Positions 1-7,027 of a DNA stretch of 7,182 nt are shown here, piece after piece (position 1 is the stretch's first letter; each line of letters starts with the position of its first letter). The stretch is taken from contig JALXDT010000089.1 of the NCBI GenBank assembly GCA_027070475.1, positions 1 through 7,182 of the forward strand. Reading direction: 5' to 3'. A program made the translations under genes and the position numbers. The notes below the pieces were generated by a model. The model worked only from the letters and a program-made list of their open reading frames with translations. It searched no databases and had not been told where the DNA came from. This DNA is from Candidatus Aminicenantota bacterium (GTDB lineage Bacteria; Acidobacteriota; Aminicenantia; JAMOAD01).

Positions 1-1
1 G

Positions 2-1615
2 CCCTATGTTCCAGTATTTAAAGAGAAAAAGGAGATTATTAATAAAATAATCAGTGCGGACTATTATGATTACTTAAATAAAGTAATTGAATTCTGGGAA
101 AAAGAGCACTCAAAGGGTATGCAGATCGAAATTCCGGAAAAGAAGGTAAATGATACCATAAAAGCAGGTTTTACCTATCTTCTTATGGCAAGGGATACAC
201 TTAAAGACGGAAGAATTGAGCAGCATGTCAATCAATTTCAGTATGATAAATTTTACCCGAGAGATGGAGCATATATGGCAAGGGTCTATGATATGTACAA
301 TAGAAAAGAGCTTGCCAAAGAAACAGTTGATAATTTTATCAGATATGATCAAAAGGGAAACCCAATTTCATTTTTAAGTATTTATCCTGATGATTGGGGA
401 CAAATTCTCTGGGCAATCGGAGCCTATTACAGAACATTTAATGATATCAATTTTATTAAGAAGATTTACAAATTAATACCCACTCATTTTGATAAATTCA
501 TAAATCTCTGCAAAAAGGATCCTCTGGGCATTTGGCCTTCTGCAGGACCATATGACAATGAAGCTATAAACGGACACTACACAGGACACAGTTTCTGGGC
601 ACTTTTAGGGATGAAAGAGGCTATCAATATTGCAAAAACATTAAATAAAACAGAAGATGAAAGATTTTATAAAAAAATATACGAAAAATACGAAGATGTT
701 TTTAAAAAAATATTTTCCAATATTTTGAAAAAAACAGAGGGATATGTACCCCCGGGACTTGATGTTCCAGAAGATGGTTATGATTGGGCAAATGCCTCCG
801 CAGGGGTTTATCCCTTTGAAATCTTCTCTCCATTTGAAAATTTTGTGAACTCCACTGTATCCCTCATAAGAAAGTATAAATACAGAGAGGGAATAATGAC
901 ATATGGTCCCAATGCCTATGCAGTTTATCTTGCAAAAAAGAGAGGTAAGGATTTAAAACCCGGTTGGCTTCATCACTATGAGACATTTTATGTTACGGAA
1001 ACTCTTCTTGCGATGGGAAAGCAGAGGGAGGTTATAGAGGATCTTTACTCCATACTTGCTCATACGGGAAGTACAAATGATGGTTTTGAATTTTCGGTAA
1101 AGCCGTGGGATAACAGAGATCCAGGACATAACCTTCCTCCCCATGGATGGTTTGCAGCAAGATACAATGAGTTAATCAGGAATATGCTTTTAAGAGAATT
1201 CGGAAATGAACTTCATCTATTTTCAGCTATTTCTCCGGAATGGATTAAACCGGGGAAAACAATTAAACTTAGCAATGGCATAACCTATTTCGGGAAAATT
1301 TCCATGGAATACAGAGTGAAAAAAGATGGGGCTGAAATTGATCTGAAAACTCAGTTTAGAAAAAAGCCTGAGAAAATTTATCTACACATCCCCTATTTTG
1401 TCAAAATTAGTAAGGCTATTGTTGATAATAAAATTATAAAAATCAAAAAATTAAAATATGATAGTGCAATAATTATTCCAAGTAGTGCCAAAAAGATTAT
1501 ATTCAAATGGAAGATCATCCTTACAAAACAACTGAATTTCAAAAATGCAGCAAGATCTTTACTTAAAAAATATCATTCAAGAGAGAAGAATTTTGATAAA
1601 AGATACCTTTTTTGA
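2..1615 (+). CDS. Six-hairpin glycosidase-like protein (5'-truncated by window edge)
   Basis: The frame is open from base 2, and the 39 codons before the first ATG (119) read as normal protein (ending EFWEKEHSKG). The true start is therefore upstream and 119 is an internal Met. Numbered from that Met, residues 1 to about 360 are Trp/Tyr/Gly-rich paired helices typical of (alpha/alpha)6 toroid glycosidases (GH15/GH63/GH78-like clans). They include YPRDGAYM (46-53), DDWGQILWAIGAYY (91-104), GHYTGHSFWALLGM (152-165), DWANAS (222-227) and HNLPPHGWFAARYNE (337-351). From about 363, LHLFSAISPEWIKPG leads into a C-terminal beta-sandwich, followed by a basic tail. Asp49 (263-265) is a candidate general acid by analogy with the RDG segment of related toroid enzymes; I cannot identify the catalytic base. 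Substrate is unknown: probably an oligosaccharide or glycoside. Location cannot be judged without the N-terminus. Fold confidence is good, exact family low. Confidence 0.82.
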   Translation, partial: PYVPVFKEKKEIINKIISADYYDYLNKVIEFWEKEHSKGMQIEIPEKKVNDTIKAGFTYLLMARDTLKDGRIEQHVNQFQYDKFYPRDGAYMARVYDMYNRKELAKETVDNFIRYDQKGNPISFLSIYPDDWGQILWAIGAYYRTFNDINFIKKIYKLIPTHFDKFINLCKKDPLGIWPSAGPYDNEAINGHYTGHSFWALLGMKEAINIAKTLNKTEDERFYKKIYEKYEDVFKKIFSNILKKTEGYVPPGLDVPEDGYDWANASAGVYPFEIFSPFENFVNSTVSLIRKYKYREGIMTYGPNAYAVYLAKKRGKDLKPGWLHHYETFYVTETLLAMGKQREVIEDLYSILAHTGSTNDGFEFSVKPWDNRDPGHNLPPHGWFAARYNELIRNMLLREFGNELHLFSAISPEWIKPGKTIKLSNGITYFGKISMEYRVKKDGAEIDLKTQFRKKPEKIYLHIPYFVKISKAIVDNKIIKIKKLKYDSAIIIPSSAKKIIFKWKIILTKQLNFKNAARSLLKKYHSREKNFDKRYLF

Positions 1616-1688
1616 AAAAGATCAGAAGGTTTGAAAATTTTTTAATTTTAAATACAAATAAGTTGGAAAGTCAGATTATCTGTTGGTA

Positions 1689-1717
1689 TTGATAATAATC
1701 AAATTCTCGTTTATTAT
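1689..1717 (+). promoter_or_regulatory. Candidate sigma70-type promoter for the S45-S58 operon
   Basis: TTGATA (1689-1694) and TATTAT (1712-1717) are separated by 17 nt, each one mismatch from consensus. The predicted transcription start is near 1724, which leaves a leader of about 20 nt containing the ribosome binding site of the gene at 1747. The words are common in AT-rich DNA: TTGATAAT also occurs inside the upstream gene at 327 and 1422. The support comes from spacing and position. The lack of a clear terminator after 1615 means read-through from the glycosidase gene is also possible. Confidence 0.45.
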
Positions 1718-1734
1718 ATTCTCTTTGAGTTTAC

Positions 1735-1742
1735 AAAGGAGG
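1735..1742 (+). promoter_or_regulatory. Strong Shine-Dalgarno site of the S45 gene
   Basis: AAAGGAGG lies 4 nt before the ATG at 1747 and is a near-perfect match to the anti-SD of 16S rRNA. It fixes the start codon of the penicillin-acylase-family gene and suggests efficient translation. Confidence 0.85.
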
Positions 1743-1746
1743 AGAG

Positions 1747-4080
1747 ATGAGTTTATCTAAGAAAATCTTTTTTGTTTTTGTATTGATTTTAATAATCGTG
1801 CTTGTGGGAATCTTGATATTTCTTAAAAGCACTGCACCCAATTATAAGGGAACTATACTATCAAAAGATGTTAAAGGGAGTATTTTAATTGAAAGAAACA
1901 GATGGGGAATACCTAAAATAGAGGCAGACAATCTGGATGATCTGTTTTTTGCAATAGGATATTTACATGCTCAGGATAGACTTTTTCAAATGGACCTTTC
2001 AAGAAGATTGGCAAAAGGAGAACTTTCTGAAGTTTTTGGAAAGATTGCCTTTGAAACAGATAAATTCCATAAAGAGCTTTTGCTTGATGAATCCATTGAT
2101 GAGAACTATGAAACTTTGAAAAAAGATCAGAAAGTATATTCTTTGATAAAAAGCTATTGTAGAGGAGTTAACTATTTTATAAAAAACGGGAAATTACCGA
2201 TTGAATTTAAAATTTTAAAATACAGACCTTCAAACTGGGAGATTAAAGATGTTTTAGCTATTTTAAAAAACATGGAGGTGGTTCTGGAAGATTCTGGAGC
2301 AGAGATTACAAATATGAATCTTATAAGAATTTTCGGGAAAGAAAGGGGCTCCCAATTAATATACGGAAATTTCGGAAGTTCAATTGTTAATGAAAAGGAG
2401 TATGAAAAAATTTATGGGGGCAAAACTCTCTCAAAATTAATGGAGATTGAAAAGAGAGTTAATGAAAAGGTTGTAGGAAGTAACAATTGGGTTGTCTCGG
2501 GGAGCAAAACTGACACAGGAAAGCCTTATCTTGCCAATGATCCCCACCTTCCAATTAAGTTTCCAGGATACTTTTATCAAATTGTGGCAAAGGTAAGAGG
2601 AACGGATATTGAACTTTCGGGAAATACGCTTGCAGGTATTCCCCTTATAGTTATTGGAAGAAATCATTACCTTGGCTGGGGATTTACAAATGTCGGAACA
2701 GATGTAATAGATTATTTTATTTTAAAAACAAACCCTGATAATAAAAATCAATATCTTTTGGATGGCAAATGGGTTGATTTTAAAATTATTGAAAAAAAGA
2801 TAAAAGTTAAGGGTGAGGGAGAAAAAACAGTTAAGGTTAAAACCTCTGTATTTGGGCCTGTTATAGAAAAAAATGGAGTTTCTATGGCAAGACACTCCGT
2901 ACTTCTATATCCTACCCATGCGTACAAGGGTATTTTCATTATGAATTTTTCAAAAAATATAGATGAGTTTATAAAAGGAGTTTCCTATTTTACCGCACCA
3001 GCACAAAATATTGTTTTTGCCGATAGAAAAGGAAACATCGGATACTATCCCTCGGGGGCAATCCCAAAAAGAACCAAAGGAGACGGGGCCTTACCAGTGG
3101 AGGTTACAAAGCTCAGTGAATCATGGAAGGGATTTTATGAGGAGAGGGAAAAACCAATTTTGATTAACCCTGATAAAGGCTATATTATCACCGCCAACAA
3201 CCCTGTTTTACCTGAGGAAAAGCTACCTATTTTTTCAAAGAGAAACTATGTCTCATTCAGAGCCGATAGGATAGAGGAGCTTTTTAAAAAGAAAAGAGTT
3301 TTTACAATTAATGATATGAAAGCAATTCAGCTTGATCCATTTTCAAAACCCGCAGAATTTTTAATAAGTTCTATCAAAAATTTTAATTACAAGGATGAAA
3401 AAGTTAACTTCATACTAAATAAGTTTAAAAACTGGGATTTTAAAATGAATAAAGGAATAAGCCCCTTTTTATTCTACAGGTTTGAAAGATATCTTGCCAG
3501 AGAGATCTTTTCAGATGATATAAAAAGGGAAGAGGATAAAAAATTTATCTCTGTTTTCTGGCTTTATAGGATAATGAAATATCCAAAATTTAAAAATGGC
3601 GAGAGTTTTAAATCCTGGGTTGATGATAAAAACACACCTAATAAAGAAAACTTTAAGGATATTGTTGAAAGAGCTCTTTTAAAAACGTACGAGGAATATA
3701 AAAGAGAAAGTGAAAAAAGAAGCTTGAAGTGGGAAGATATTCACAAGATATTATACAGACATCCTCTTGGAAGAGTTAAACTATTAGGATACTTTTTTAA
3801 CAGAGGACCATTCCCAATAGAGGGAGGAAGATCAACTATTTTAAGAGAAGATTTTAATCCTTTTAAAAACTTTTATGTCACTGGTCTCTCAACCTTTCGA
3901 ATGATATTGGATTTTTCCAATCTTTCGAAATCCATTCTTGTAAATTCCACCGGCCAATCGGGAAATTTTTTAAGCCCTTTTTATGATGATCAGATCTCTC
4001 TCTATGTTAATTTAAAATATAGAATAATGGATGATTTTTCAGAGATTAAATATAGAATAATAATTAAACCTGAGAGGTAA
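1747..4080 (+). CDS. Penicillin acylase family (S45) Ntn hydrolase, membrane-anchored or exported
   Basis: The 777-residue product has the usual full-length precursor size. Residues 5-27 are a Lys-Lys-led hydrophobic segment (signal anchor or uncleaved signal peptide), so the enzyme should act outside the cytoplasm. The alpha part shows NRWGIPKIEA (51-60) and GYLHAQDRLFQMD (71-83). VVGSNNW (242-248) holds the self-cleavage junction Gly244-Ser245; Ser245 (2479-2481) would become the N-terminal nucleophile of a 533-residue beta chain. Further beta-chain marks are GRNHYLGWGFTN (304-315), the DVID calcium-type site (Asp319, Asp322), QNIVFAD (420-426), the oxyanion Asn in TANN (482-485, probably Asn485) and TGQSGN (735-740). 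Family members hydrolyse amides such as penicillins, N-acyl-homoserine lactones or other acylated amines; nothing here decides the substrate. The stop codon is 2 nt before the S58 gene, so the two are very likely cotranscribed. No frameshift or missing catalytic residue is visible. Confidence 0.95.
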   Translation: MSLSKKIFFVFVLILIIVLVGILIFLKSTAPNYKGTILSKDVKGSILIERNRWGIPKIEADNLDDLFFAIGYLHAQDRLFQMDLSRRLAKGELSEVFGKIAFETDKFHKELLLDESIDENYETLKKDQKVYSLIKSYCRGVNYFIKNGKLPIEFKILKYRPSNWEIKDVLAILKNMEVVLEDSGAEITNMNLIRIFGKERGSQLIYGNFGSSIVNEKEYEKIYGGKTLSKLMEIEKRVNEKVVGSNNWVVSGSKTDTGKPYLANDPHLPIKFPGYFYQIVAKVRGTDIELSGNTLAGIPLIVIGRNHYLGWGFTNVGTDVIDYFILKTNPDNKNQYLLDGKWVDFKIIEKKIKVKGEGEKTVKVKTSVFGPVIEKNGVSMARHSVLLYPTHAYKGIFIMNFSKNIDEFIKGVSYFTAPAQNIVFADRKGNIGYYPSGAIPKRTKGDGALPVEVTKLSESWKGFYEEREKPILINPDKGYIITANNPVLPEEKLPIFSKRNYVSFRADRIEELFKKKRVFTINDMKAIQLDPFSKPAEFLISSIKNFNYKDEKVNFILNKFKNWDFKMNKGISPFLFYRFERYLAREIFSDDIKREEDKKFISVFWLYRIMKYPKFKNGESFKSWVDDKNTPNKENFKDIVERALLKTYEEYKRESEKRSLKWEDIHKILYRHPLGRVKLLGYFFNRGPFPIEGGRSTILREDFNPFKNFYVTGLSTFRMILDFSNLSKSILVNSTGQSGNFLSPFYDDQISLYVNLKYRIMDDFSEIKYRIIIKPER

Positions 4081-4082
4081 AG

Positions 4083-5195
4083 ATGAAAAAAATATATCTT
4101 CTTGTTCTTCTTCTCTTATTTAATGTTTCCCTATTCTCAAGAGGAAGAATAAGAGACTACGGAATAAAAATTGGTATCCTTAAAACAGGAAAATACAATG
4201 CGATAACAGATGTAGAGGGTGTTTTGGTGGGACACAAAACAATAATAAAGGGAAAAGATATAAGAACCGGTGTTACGGCTATTCTTCCCCACACAGGGAA
4301 CATCTTTATGGAAAAAGTTCCGGCTGCAATCTATGTCGGCAATGGTTTCGGAAAACTTGCAGGCTATACTCAGGTAAGAGAGTTAGGTAATATTGAAACA
4401 CCGATTATTCTGACAAATACTTTAAGTGTACCAACAGCAGCAGATGCCCTTATTGATTATATTTTATCATTCCCTGAAAATAAAAATATTCGTTCAATAA
4501 ATCCGGTAGTGGGAGAGACAAATGATGGCTGGCTTAACAATATTCAAAAGAGAGCTGTTAAAAAAAGTGATGTGATAGAGGCAATAAAAAGTGCAAAAAG
4601 TGGACCTGTTAAAGAAGGTAATGTGGGAGCTGGCACAGGGACAATCTGCTTTGGTTTTAAAGGAGGAATAGGTACATCTTCAAGGGTTCTTCCTGAAAAT
4701 TTGGGAGGATACACTGTCGGAGTTCTGGTTCAAACCAATTTCGGGGGCATACTTCAGATAAAGGGATTTCCAGCAGGAATTTTCTTAAACAAATATTATT
4801 TAAACAAAAAACTAAACTATAGTCCTGATGGATCCTGTATGATTGTCATTGCAACGGATGCTCCTCTATCATCAAGAAATCTATACAGGCTTGCAAAAAG
4901 AGCAATGCTCGGTCTTGCAAGAACAGGAGGCATAAGCTCAAATGGGAGCGGAGATTACATAATAGCCTTCTCAACGGCAAAAAACCTTAGAATAAAATAC
5001 AATTCAAAATCAAAATTAAGAGAAATAAAGGTATTAAGAAACTCTGCAATGAGTCCCCTTTTTGAAGCTGTGATAGAGGCCACGGAGGAGGCTATTTTAA
5101 ACTCCCTTTTCAAAGCTAAAACCATGGTTGGAAGAGATGGTCATAAAATTGAAGCCCTGCCTGTATCAAAGATTATTGATAGAATCAGGGAATAA
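4083..5195 (+). CDS. DmpA/BapA-type aminopeptidase (S58, P1 family), exported
   Basis: The product is 370 residues, typical for the family. Residues 1-19 (MKKIYLLVLLLLFNVSLFS) look like a Sec signal peptide, with possible cleavage after Ser19. Family segments follow: TDVEGVLVGH (42-51), TGVTAILPH (62-70), NTLSVPTAADAL (112-123), VGETNDGWLN (143-152), VGAGTGTICFGFKGGIGTSS (181-200) and TVGVLVQTNFG (211-221). DGSCMIVIATDAPL (249-262) contains the self-cleavage junction Gly250-Ser251; Ser251 (4833-4835) is the nucleophile. Ser289 and Asp291 in NGSGD lie at +38 and +40, the spacing of Ser288 and Glu290 from Ser250 in BapA, with Asp replacing Glu. Relatives release N-terminal D-, L- or beta-amino acids from amides and short peptides; specificity cannot be read here. 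AGAGG (4073-4077), inside the end of the S45 gene, is the ribosome binding site, so translation is probably coupled to it. Confidence 0.95.
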   Translation: MKKIYLLVLLLLFNVSLFSRGRIRDYGIKIGILKTGKYNAITDVEGVLVGHKTIIKGKDIRTGVTAILPHTGNIFMEKVPAAIYVGNGFGKLAGYTQVRELGNIETPIILTNTLSVPTAADALIDYILSFPENKNIRSINPVVGETNDGWLNNIQKRAVKKSDVIEAIKSAKSGPVKEGNVGAGTGTICFGFKGGIGTSSRVLPENLGGYTVGVLVQTNFGGILQIKGFPAGIFLNKYYLNKKLNYSPDGSCMIVIATDAPLSSRNLYRLAKRAMLGLARTGGISSNGSGDYIIAFSTAKNLRIKYNSKSKLREIKVLRNSAMSPLFEAVIEATEEAILNSLFKAKTMVGRDGHKIEALPVSKIIDRIRE

Positions 5196-5365
5196 CTTAA
5201 ATTAAATTTTATAAACATTATAATAACTTGAATTTTTGAGAAAAGAAATAATTGTTTTTCTCTTCTTTAACATATTACCTAATCTTTTCTTTAATTCTAT
5301 TATTAATATAAGATTGTGCTTAGTCAGAAGTGCTGTTTATCATTATCCTGAGAACAAGTTAATTT

Positions 5366-5390
5366 AAGTGGTTAAAAACTACTTTTCTTT
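5366..5390 (+). terminator. Candidate rho-independent terminator of the + strand operon
   Basis: AAGTGGTT (5366-5373) pairs with AACTACTT (5377-5384) through 8 bp, including one G-T (G-U in RNA) pair, around an AAA loop. A T-rich stretch (TTTTCTTT, 5383-5390) follows. The G-U pair becomes an A-C mismatch on the - strand, and no T tract follows there, so the structure favours termination of + strand transcripts. It lies 170 nt after the S58 stop, implying a long 3' untranslated region. The rest of the 225-nt convergent gap (5196-5420) is AT-rich with no gene I can support. Confidence 0.45.
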
Positions 5391-5420
5391 ATTATCTCAA
5401 CTATTTGAAAATTAGATAAA

Positions 5421-6044
5421 TTATTCAAAGAAACGACTTTTTTTCCTATTTATTTGAATAAGCTTAAATTCTTTTCCATGGGCAGGTTTTATGAATTTGA
5501 CTTTTTTATTTCTTAAAAGTTCCCAAGCTTTTTTACATTTTATCTCCCCCTCTATAATATTTTTTTCAGGAGGCAAATCACCGATAAAAGCAATTCCATT
5601 ATCAAGCACCAAACTTATACTATCCTCAGTATGGCAATTAGTAATTAAAACCTCTCCCAATATTCCGATTGAATCTAACCATTTCCTTGAACTTTCTACC
5701 TCTAAAACCTTTATTCTATTAATATCTATTTTTTCATAATCCATACTTTTTCTTTTAATTAAATCTTCCATTTCAGAAATACTCTCTATTTGATTTTTTA
5801 AAACAATAAACTCAACCCCTTTATTTAAAAGCATCCCAGATAATCCGGCATGGTCAATATGAAAATGTGATACAATCATCCATTTAATATTATCTACCCT
5901 AAACCCCCTTTCTTTTAACAAACCTTTATACTCCCTGTAAGTTCCCGGCCATCCAGTATCAAAAGCAAGAAAACTATCCTCATATTTACTTGATTTAATA
6001 AAATAGTAATTAGTACTTTTATAACTTATTCTTAAAATATCCAC
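5421..6044 (-). CDS. Metallo-beta-lactamase-fold hydrolase (cytosolic, unknown substrate)
   Basis: The 207-residue protein has no signal peptide or membrane segment. It opens with the usual MBL strands (YYFI, then FLAFDTGW at 25-32). HFHIDHAG (60-67) gives His60, His62, Asp64 and His65; His138 (in NCHTEDSISL), Asp156 (GDLPPE) and His189 (PAHG) complete a dinuclear metal site, so it should be active. The usual Gly before the third His is Cys137 here. The small size and plain fold resemble thioesterase/lactonase/glyoxalase-II-like hydrolases rather than secreted beta-lactamases. The start is GTG (6042-6044): an in-frame stop lies at 6051-6053, there is no ATG until Met56, and the N-terminal strand needs this start. 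No Shine-Dalgarno site is visible and a candidate promoter abuts the GTG. It could also be read through from the peptidase gene 92 nt upstream. Confidence 0.92.
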   Translation of the reverse strand: MDILRISYKSTNYYFIKSSKYEDSFLAFDTGWPGTYREYKGLLKERGFRVDNIKWMIVSHFHIDHAGLSGMLLNKGVEFIVLKNQIESISEMEDLIKRKSMDYEKIDINRIKVLEVESSRKWLDSIGILGEVLITNCHTEDSISLVLDNGIAFIGDLPPEKNIIEGEIKCKKAWELLRNKKVKFIKPAHGKEFKLIQINRKKSRFFE

Positions 6045-6049
6045 ACTTA

Positions 6050-6078
6050 ACTATAATCCAAAGTGCATAAATTATCAA
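6050..6078 (-). promoter_or_regulatory. Candidate promoter abutting the GTG start of the MBL gene
   Basis: On the - strand, TTGATA (6078-6073), a 17-nt spacer and TATAGT (6055-6050) form a sigma70-like promoter. Only 5 nt separate the -10 box from the GTG at 6044. Transcription would begin at or within a few bases of the start codon, giving a leaderless or nearly leaderless mRNA. This agrees with the lack of any ribosome binding site. AT-rich composition makes chance matches likely. Confidence 0.4.
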
Positions 6079-6136
6079 TGTTTTTTGTTAGTACAAGAAC
6101 ACTTTAAAAAAGTTCCAACCTATTATCTTTCTTTTT

Positions 6137-7027
6137 TTACTTGCTTTCCAAGATAGCATATGTGTCTAAATTGTAAAATTCTTTTAAAAGTTCGTAAAGT
6201 TCCGAACTATGCTTTTTCAGAACAGAGGGAGCTTCAAAGAAATATTCTGTTGCAACTGCAAAAAACTCTGCTTCATTGGTCGCAGCATAATCCCTTATGT
6301 AAGGCTTTTCTCTAACTCTCTTCCACTCCCTATGAATGATTTTTCGCCATCTGTTAGCCTTTGTGGGCAAAATTCTTGAAAGCGGAACACCTGCAGCCTC
6401 TCCATCTTCAAAATCAAAAAAGTGAGCTATCTCATGATAGATAACATTGTATCCATCTCTGTTGTTTGAAAAACTGTAATTTAGCCCTCCCTCAGTTACA
6501 ATGAGAGGGCCTCTCTTTGAAGCCATTCCCGTTATATTACCCTTATTCATATTAAACTCTCTGTCAATCGTATTTGAAGGATATACAACTATACTATCCT
6601 TAAAAGGTGGCTCCCATTCAGGCCTTCCGTTTAACATTGAAGCCACAGCCCCGGCTATTATCACTTTTTTATCCTCATCAATAGCTCTGCCCTTTGTTCC
6701 CTCTATGGAAAAAGAAGAAAGAAAAATCTTAACATCATTCTCAAATCTTTTTTTTCTATCTCCTGAAATGGCATTGTAAAATAATAGTCTTTCGCTAAGT
6801 AGCTTTCTCCATCTTTGAGGGAATTCGGACTTAAGAGCCTTTAACCTTTTAAAACTTTTTTGCAAACTAAAAAAAAGATAAATTAATTCAACAAAAAATC
6901 CGATTAAGAAAATCCAGAAGTTTTCAAAAATCACATAAAATACAATTGTAAAGAAAAAAATCAGTAATGAGTTTACAATAAGAAAAACTTTATCTATTTT
7001 ATAGATTACCTGCATTTTTAAAAGCAT
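6137..7027 (-). CDS. MtfA-like (M90) zinc metallopeptidase with N-terminal membrane hairpin
   Basis: The product is 296 residues. Residues about 14-34 and 36-54 are two hydrophobic helices with almost no loop between them, suggesting an anchor with both ends in the cytoplasm. The remainder is an MtfA-type domain: FPQRWRKLLSER (69-80), the zinc motif HEIAHFFD (198-205; ligands His198 and His202, catalytic Glu199), then RDYAATNEAEFFAVATEYFF (245-264), where Glu254 is the expected third ligand. E. coli MtfA is a soluble peptidase that binds the repressor Mlc and affects glucose uptake; whether this membrane-tethered form does anything similar is unknown. The start overlaps the upstream methyltransferase gene by 29 nt, and no Shine-Dalgarno site precedes either the ATG at 7027 or the alternative ATG at 7015, so translational coupling is likely. 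Confidence 0.92.
   Translation of the reverse strand: MLLKMQVIYKIDKVFLIVNSLLIFFFTIVFYVIFENFWIFLIGFFVELIYLFFSLQKSFKRLKALKSEFPQRWRKLLSERLLFYNAISGDRKKRFENDVKIFLSSFSIEGTKGRAIDEDKKVIIAGAVASMLNGRPEWEPPFKDSIVVYPSNTIDREFNMNKGNITGMASKRGPLIVTEGGLNYSFSNNRDGYNVIYHEIAHFFDFEDGEAAGVPLSRILPTKANRWRKIIHREWKRVREKPYIRDYAATNEAEFFAVATEYFFEAPSVLKKHSSELYELLKEFYNLDTYAILESK

Noticed and set aside
119..121. ATG at 119 as the start of the glycosidase-like gene
   Set aside because: The frame is open for 39 further codons to the window edge with protein-like content, and no ribosome binding site precedes 119.
1607..1620. CTTTT/AAAAG hairpin at the end of the glycosidase-like gene as a terminator
   Set aside because: It is only 5 bp with one G-C pair, overlaps the stop codon and has no following T tract.
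5238..5262. GAGAAAA/TTTTCTC hairpin as the main terminator
   Set aside because: The 7-bp stem has only two G-C pairs and an 11-nt loop; the hairpin at 5366-5384 is tighter and better followed by T residues. It is kept only as a possible secondary site.
5491..5739. Open frame on the + strand (82 codons)
   Set aside because: It lies wholly antisense to the MBL-fold gene, whose catalytic motifs are intact, and has no recognisable motif.
1747..6044. Beta-lactam resistance cluster (penicillin acylase plus metallo-beta-lactamase)
   Set aside because: Both names are family labels. The MBL protein is small, cytosolic and on the opposite strand, and S45 substrates are diverse; nothing points to beta-lactams.
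1688..6079. ATTGATAAT shared by both candidate promoters as a common regulator site
   Set aside because: TTGATAAT also occurs within coding DNA at 327 and 1422, so the word is not specific in this AT-rich sequence.
6501..6779. Open frame on the + strand (92 codons)
   Set aside because: It is antisense to the MtfA-like gene and has no family-like sequence.
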